Positions 59,603 to 64,000 of a stretch of DNA of 64,000 nt are shown piece by piece. The DNA is from Actinoplanes cyaneus. GTDB taxonomy: Bacteria; Actinomycetota; Actinomycetes; Mycobacteriales; Micromonosporaceae. Every line of letters starts with the position of its first letter. Positions within the stretch are counted from its first letter, which is position 1. The translations under genes were made by a program, and so were the position numbers. The stretch covers positions 62,001-126,000 of the forward strand of contig NZ_BOMH01000071.1 in assembly GCF_016862095.1 (NCBI RefSeq). Reading direction: 5' to 3'. The notes beneath the pieces are model-generated. The model was not told the origin of the DNA. It was given only the letters and a program-made list of their open reading frames with translations, and ran no database searches.

Positions 59603-61476
59603 TCGTAGACGGTCTCGGGGCTGCGGCGCACGTGGACCAGGTCGATCAGGAAGTCGCGGGTCTCCGGGTCGTCGGAGACGAGCGTGGTGCCGCGCATCCC
59701 GCGCGTCAGCAGAACCTTGTAGGTGTTGCGGATGAGCTGGTCGACGACGTCGTCCGGGACGGACTTGCGGAATGCCGGGTCCTTGCACTCCGACCGCCGG
59801 GTCACCAGGCGGCCGTTGCGAGCGACCAAGTCGGGGCCGATGATCACGCCAGACCACTCGTATTCGAAACCCTGTGCGGTGTAGACACAACCGACCTGAC
59901 CGAACCCGTTAGGGTCGGTCGCCCAGAAGGGGCTTCCCGGCGCGTCGCCCACGCTGCGGTCGTTCTTGACGTTCCACGGGCGTGACCAGGTACCGATACG
60001 TACGTCATCGACCAGGGTGCCGTCGGGACGGGGGTCGCTCCACGGCCAGCAGTAGCCGGCCGTGATCCGGGCCGTCTCACCGAGGCCCTGCTTGCCGGCG
60101 AGGAACGCTTCCATCTCGCCGGGCGAGCCGGCCACGCGCAGGTCGAATCGGCCGTCCCCCTCCCACGTCGACGGTTTGCCGCCGCCCAGGCCGAGAAGGT
60201 CGATCACCCACTGCTCGTAAGCCTCACTACCCCCACACCGGAATTGGTCCCGCAAGGTAACGACGTCGATATCCAGTTTGTGCCGTTCGGCGTAGGCGGT
60301 GATCTCTTGGACGCTGCCCTGCTCGCCGGGCTTGACAACCTGATGCTCGTCGAGCAGGAAGACCGGTACGCGGGCGGACGCGACGAGTTCCTCCAACTGG
60401 GCTCGGGCGCCCTGTCGCTGTACCGCTCGGGTGAAGCGGTTGACCGAAGTCTCGCGGATGCGGTGGGCTTCATCGCAGATCAAGACGTCAAGGCCGTTAC
60501 GGTCGGCCTCCATGAAGCTGTTGAAGTACAGGAACAGGTTCCGAATCCGTGGCGACCCCTTGCCCGCATAGCGTCGCAGCGTCTGGGTGAACGACCGCGA
60601 CCCGGTGGCGTGCAGGGCTGTACGCCCCTGCCGGGCCAACTCGCCGAGCAGGCTGAGGGCGATCACGCTCTTGCCGCTGCCTGGACCGCCGGCAACGACC
60701 ACGACTCGCTTGTGGTCGGCAGCTCGGGCCCGTTCCACCGCGTGGAGCACCAACTCGTACGCAATCCGTTGCTCGTCGAGCAGGGTGAAGTGGGACCGTT
60801 CTTTGAGCTCGGCCGCTGCGTACGACAGAAGGTGCCTGCTCGGGCGCACCGTACTGGAGAGGAAGCGATCTGCCGCACCACTACCCGGCTTTGCGGAATC
60901 GAGCGAGGCCTGGAGGAATTCCAGGAACGCACCGCGGCGCTGCTTGGTGAAGATCTGGCTGTGCAGGGTGGCTGGGCGCTCGAACAGGTCCGCGACGTCC
61001 CGATCAACGGCGTTGTGAAGATAGGCGGCACCTCGGACAGAGCGGTCCTCACCCGCGAACAGGCCGAGGAAATCGACCAGGTACTCGCAGTACTCGCTGA
61101 CCTGCAGACCGGGGTGCAGTCGTGGCCCGGTGACGTGCTCGACGTCGACCAGGGTGTCCGAATGCTCGTAGTGGGTGGCGTAGGACCACTGCTTCAGTTC
61201 CACTACGACGAATGAGTCCTCGCCCGTCTTCGGGTGCACGCCGGCCAGGACGGCATCCACGCGGCGACTGGTCAGCGGAAGCTGGTACTCGATCAGCACC
61301 TCGACGTCAGCGAGGCCGGCGTCGGCGAGGTCCTGCGCGAGGATGGAGAGGCTTCGTGACCAGGACTTGCGTTCGGAGGGGCTGACGTTGCCCACCTCCT
61401 CGGCGATCCGGTCCCCGAGGGTGCCCTCGGTGGCGAGGCGGAGAAGACCAGCCGCGGAGACGCGGTAAACCGACAT
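59581..61476 (-). CDS. Nuclease-helicase: N-terminal PD-(D/E)XK domain plus DUF2075-type ATPase
   Basis: A 631-residue protein. Residues 60-100 look like a PD-(D/E)XK nuclease core: Asp74 in SRRVDAVLAG and Glu93-x-Lys95 in VVVELKQW. From about 230 it is an SF1-type helicase/ATPase of the DUF2075 (Schlafen-helicase-like) group: LLDEQRIAYELVL, Walker A GGPGSGKS (263-270), Walker B LICDEAHRI (DEAH 335-338), a TLRDQFRCGGSEAY motif, and VYTAQGFEYEWSGVIIGPDL with TRGMRGT near the C-terminus. Such fusions occur in defence islands and probably act on foreign nucleic acid, but this exact family has no role I can cite. It stands alone after the Wadjet and GPP34 operons. Confidence 0.85.
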   Translation of the reverse strand: MSVYRVSAAGLLRLATEGTLGDRIAEEVGNVSPSERKSWSRSLSILAQDLADAGLADVEVLIEYQLPLTSRRVDAVLAGVHPKTGEDSFVVVELKQWSYATHYEHSDTLVDVEHVTGPRLHPGLQVSEYCEYLVDFLGLFAGEDRSVRGAAYLHNAVDRDVADLFERPATLHSQIFTKQRRGAFLEFLQASLDSAKPGSGAADRFLSSTVRPSRHLLSYAAAELKERSHFTLLDEQRIAYELVLHAVERARAADHKRVVVVAGGPGSGKSVIALSLLGELARQGRTALHATGSRSFTQTLRRYAGKGSPRIRNLFLYFNSFMEADRNGLDVLICDEAHRIRETSVNRFTRAVQRQGARAQLEELVASARVPVFLLDEHQVVKPGEQGSVQEITAYAERHKLDIDVVTLRDQFRCGGSEAYEQWVIDLLGLGGGKPSTWEGDGRFDLRVAGSPGEMEAFLAGKQGLGETARITAGYCWPWSDPRPDGTLVDDVRIGTWSRPWNVKNDRSVGDAPGSPFWATDPNGFGQVGCVYTAQGFEYEWSGVIIGPDLVARNGRLVTRRSECKDPAFRKSVPDDVVDQLIRNTYKVLLTRGMRGTTLVSDDPETRDFLIDLVHVRRSPETVYDSSLADA

Positions 61477-61872
61477 TTGCTGTTGCCCCCGGGCAGCACG
61501 AATTGATCGTGCGGATGGGAGGCATATCCAGCCTTCGGAAGCCTGTCGGACCGCTTACGGACAACGCAGACTTTAGCGACCCGGTCATTTCTCCGCTATG
61601 GCGAGCGGCTATCGGAGACCGGTGCAGGGATTCCGGCTACGAGCATTGGTCGCGAAAGATGCTGATGCCGGGCCGAAACCCCGACTTGGTCCGCGCGGCA
61701 GCCGCTGTATCGTCATGTCGGATCCGATCGCCGGGGAAGATCGATCAGTGGCTCGGCACCTGACCAGCGGCTTGCCGTGGTGCACTTTGATGAGATGACA
61801 TATGTGATGCCCGGCCGGAGAGGTAAATAAGATCCTCTCCAGCCGGTTACGGTCGACCTGTCTGAGCTGGGA
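61477..61872. other. Intergenic region between nuclease-helicase and Rpn-like pseudogene
   Basis: About 395 bases, less GC-rich than the window average. It must contain the promoter of the minus-strand nuclease-helicase gene. A hairpin at 61811-61846 lies next to the pseudogene end. Short plus-strand frames (61503-61763, 61598-61798) have neither ribosome-binding sites nor normal codon bias, so they are not annotated. Confidence 0.5.
61811..61846 (-). terminator. Hairpin downstream of Rpn-like pseudogene
   Basis: A 13-bp stem with one mismatch (61811-61823 with 61834-61846, arm CCGGCCGGAGAGG) encloses a 10-base A/T-rich loop, 27 bases past the pseudogene's stop on the minus strand. Likely its terminator. 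Confidence 0.65.
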
Positions 61873-62753
61873 TTAAGACTGCTGGAGTTCCCGCAGCGTG
61901 GCACCGTCGACGATGCGCGCCACATTGGCTTCGTGGTCGTCCGCGACGAGCTTTCTCGCCGAGTCCTCGAGGCCGCTGAAGTCGCCGAATCGAGTCTGCA
62001 AGACAAGCTCCATCGATCGGACCAATCCCTCTTCGCGGCCCTCCTCGCGCCCTCGCTCGAGGTTCTTCTGGGAGATCTCCCGGTCGGCCTCTGACTTCTC
62101 GAGTGCGAAAGTCATCCCATCGCTCCTCAACGCCTCGACCACTTGAGCTGCGACGTCTTCCTCAGCCAGCATACTGAGGCGACGAGAACCAATCGTTGCT
62201 CGGGATCCACCACTGCGGCGACCCGGTTGGCGACGTCGGGCGGCCGTCTGCTGGACCAGAGCGCGAGCGGCGCCATCGGGCTCGTCAGCAACGCGCAGGG
62301 GTCGAGGTCGTCGGGGACGCTCACCGAGCGGTATTCCAGGCTCAGGCGGTCGCGCTGGAAGGATCCGGGATAGCCGCCGCCGACGGGCCACACCACGGTC
62401 TGGTGGATGCGGTGTTTCGGCTCGTCGTACTTGAGGGCCAGGCTCGACCAGTACGACACCATCCGGGCCTGGAAGTCCTGGGTGCGTTAGACCTGCACTT
62501 CGACGTGGTGGACGTCGACGGTGCCGTCCGGCCCGGAGGACAGGAGCACCCTGTCCCGTTGCGTGCTGCGCTGCCGGGTCTGTTCCGTCGGCCCGTCGGC
62601 GACCACGGCATCGTCGCCGACGTCGACCCCGCACAGCAGCCGCAACGCATCCTGCGGGAATGCCTCCAGCAGTGCCTTGTACAGGCCGTCGTAATCCCGG
62701 GTCGTGTCCCGCGGTGTGCCGGGACCCTGATCACGTGGTGCGGTGGATGGCAT
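61873..62753 (-). pseudogene. Rpn/PD-(D/E)XK transposase-like protein, two disruptions
   Basis: The intact gene would encode about 293 residues from ATG 62753 (MPSTAPRDQGPG). Codons read well to TVDVHHVEVQV, then TAA at 62489-62487 replaces a likely CAA (Gln), and the same frame continues as RTQDFQARMVSYWSSLALKY to about 62172. There a single base is missing, and the reading moves to the frame with MLAEEDVAAQVVEALR through the charged ISQKNLERGREEGREEG helix to TAG 61873. The total length, 881 bases, fits a one-base loss from 882. The HVEVQ strand and the EGREEG region resemble Rpn-family (recombination-promoting nuclease) proteins. It is a decaying gene. Confidence 0.8.
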
Positions 62754-62804
62754 GCGACCACTGTACGCAGAGCAGGTGACGCACGACAAGGGGGTGAGCG
62801 ACTG

Positions 62805-64000
62805 TCAGTTGGGGCGGTCCCGGCGGACGGTGGGGCGGCGGCCGCGGATGGTGCTGTGGCTGAGGGCGCGGATCACCCGGTCGGCGTCGGCCTCCGGCAC
62901 CTCGACCAGGGAGAAGCGGTCGGTGATCTGAATCGCGCCGACGTCACGGGCCGGTAGGCCGGCCTCGCCGGCGATGGCGCCGACCAGGTCCTGCGGGCGC
63001 AGGCCCGCGCGGCGGCCCAGGCCGACGAAGACGCGGGTCACGGAGTCGCCACCGGGCCGGTTGCGGCCCGGCCGCCGGTTGTCGAAGCGTTCGCCGCCAG
63101 GGCCGTTGCGGCGGGCGGCGCGGTTGTCGACGTCACGTTCGCGCTGCGGGGCGACCGACGGGATCTCCGGTTCGTCGACGTCGCCGCCGTTCGCCTCGTG
63201 GATGAGCTTGAGGCACGCCAGGGTGATCTGCTCCAGGTCGGCGTCGTCGGTGAGGGAGTCCAGGACTGATCGGAAACGGTCCAGGTCGTCGGCGTCCATG
63301 GCGGTCTGCACCGTGTTCCGGACCAGCTCCAGGCGGCGGGCCCGCAGGTCGGTCACGGTCGGGAGTTTCTCCAGGGCGATGCGCTGGCCGGTGAGGCGCT
63401 CGATCGCCTTGAGCATGCGCTGCTCGCGCGGCTCGGCCAGGGTGATCGCGGCGCCGGTGCGCCCGGCGCGGCCGACCCGCCCGATGCGGTGCACGTACGC
63501 CTCCGGGGCCGACGGCACGTTGAAGTTGATCACGTGGGTGAGCTGCTCCACGTCCAGGCCGCGGGCCGCCACGTCGGTGGCCACCAGCAACTCCGTGGAG
63601 CCGGCGCGCAGCCTGCCCATCACGCGGTCCCGCTGGTCCTGACTGAGGCCGCCGTGCAGGGCCTCGGCGCGGAACCCACGGCCGTTGAGGCTCTCGGTGA
63701 CCTCTTCGACCTCTTCCCGCGTACGGCAGAAGACGATCGCCGCGGTCGGAGCCTCCACGTCGAGCACGCGGCCGAGCGCCGCCGCCTTGTGCGGACGCGC
63801 GACCAGGTAGGCGCTCTGGCGGACCGACGGCAGCGCATCCGCGGCCGTGGGCTCCCGGCGCATCGTGATCCGCATCGGTTCACGCAGGTGACGTTTGGCG
63901 ATCGCGTCGATCCGCGGCGGCATGGTCGCCGAGAACAGGACGGTCTGCCGCTCCTCGGGCGTCTCCGTGAGGATCGCCTCGATGTCCTCGGCGAAGCCCA
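62805..64000 (-). CDS. DEAD-box RNA helicase, C-terminal part (runs off window)
   Basis: The C-terminal 397 residues of a DEAD-box helicase; the N-terminus with Walker A and DEAD motifs is beyond the right edge. Visible are motif III in TVLFSATMPPR, motif IV IVFCRTREEVEEV, motif V ELLVATDVAARGLDV, and motif VI YVHRIGRVGRAGRTG. After an Arg/Gly/Asn-rich linker (RNGPGGERFDNRRPGRN) comes a DbpA-type RNA-binding domain (VTRVFVGLGRRAGLRPQDLVG). This layout is that of DeaD/CsdA-like helicases, which remodel ribosome-assembly and cold-shock RNAs. ATG 63923 is only an internal Met. Confidence 0.92.
   Translation of the reverse strand, partial: GFAEDIEAILTETPEERQTVLFSATMPPRIDAIAKRHLREPMRITMRREPTAADALPSVRQSAYLVARPHKAAALGRVLDVEAPTAAIVFCRTREEVEEVTESLNGRGFRAEALHGGLSQDQRDRVMGRLRAGSTELLVATDVAARGLDVEQLTHVINFNVPSAPEAYVHRIGRVGRAGRTGAAITLAEPREQRMLKAIERLTGQRIALEKLPTVTDLRARRLELVRNTVQTAMDADDLDRFRSVLDSLTDDADLEQITLACLKLIHEANGGDVDEPEIPSVAPQRERDVDNRAARRNGPGGERFDNRRPGRNRPGGDSVTRVFVGLGRRAGLRPQDLVGAIAGEAGLPARDVGAIQITDRFSLVEVPEADADRVIRALSHSTIRGRRPTVRRDRPN

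Noticed and set aside
61503..61798. Two short plus-strand frames (86 and 66 codons)
   Set aside because: No ribosome-binding site, no codon bias and no recognisable motif; they lie in a probable promoter region.
58464..62753. Integrated mobile element with excisionase, nuclease-helicase and Rpn-like gene
   Set aside because: No integrase, transposase, terminal repeats or tRNA attachment site could be found, so an element boundary cannot be supported.
1..64000. tRNA or rRNA genes, riboswitches
   Set aside because: No cloverleaf, rRNA-like stretch or known riboswitch core was recognised by eye. A covariance-model scan was not possible here, so small RNAs may have been missed.

Overview
The window is very GC-rich, with strong third-position GC bias, many GTG/TTG starts and frequent 1-4 nt stop/start overlaps. 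A conservon operon (histidine kinase, roadblock, DUF742, GTPase), a SigE-family sigma factor, LamG and RHS secreted giants and a GPP34 gene all point to a filamentous actinomycete, most likely Micromonosporaceae (Actinoplanes-like). The assignment is inferred from gene content; no rRNA or tRNA gene was seen.

Layout. 0-6 kb: a partial gene, a cold-shock gene, a NarL-type two-component pair, a secreted PQQ-type sugar dehydrogenase, a lipoprotein and a small coiled-coil protein. 6-11 kb: a conservon whose last gene is a glycine-betaine-type binding lipoprotein coupled to the GTPase by a GTGA overlap. 11-15.3 kb: pyridoxal kinase, a hypothetical gene and two secreted SGNH carbohydrate esterases; CebR-like palindromes lie before the kinase and before the esterases. 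15.3-22 kb: two GGDEF proteins (one a periplasmic-binding-fold/GGDEF fusion), a cupin, a SnoaL-like/TetR divergent pair around a double palindrome, and a methyltransferase. 22-28.3 kb: hypothetical protein, ECF sigma with membrane partner, GIY-YIG protein, MFS exporter with an extra C-terminal domain, HAD phosphatase, and a POT peptide transporter broken by an in-frame TAG.

28.5-38.8 kb: a LamG/DNRLRE secreted protein, a 2,041-residue RHS protein with a glycine-rich C-terminal domain, and a multi-pass membrane protein that is the obvious immunity candidate. 39-47 kb: PIG-V-like mannosyltransferase, small secreted protein, a LuxR regulator with a degenerate receiver, a repeat-rich envelope protein, GH18 chitinase, an orphan roadblock pair and a DUF5995-like protein.

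47-62.8 kb is an accessory, defence-like segment. It holds a complete four-gene Wadjet type II (JetABCD, TIGR02677/02678/02680/02679) operon, a GPP34-permease-GNAT-HTH operon, an uncharacterised gene, a nuclease-helicase (PD-(D/E)XK plus DUF2075 type) and a decayed Rpn-like gene. The window ends inside a DEAD-box RNA helicase. No CRISPR array, insertion sequence, integrase or attachment site was seen. The best candidates for something undescribed are the RHS C-terminal domain with its membrane partner, the conservon-binding-protein fusion of operons, and the GPP34 operon beside Wadjet.
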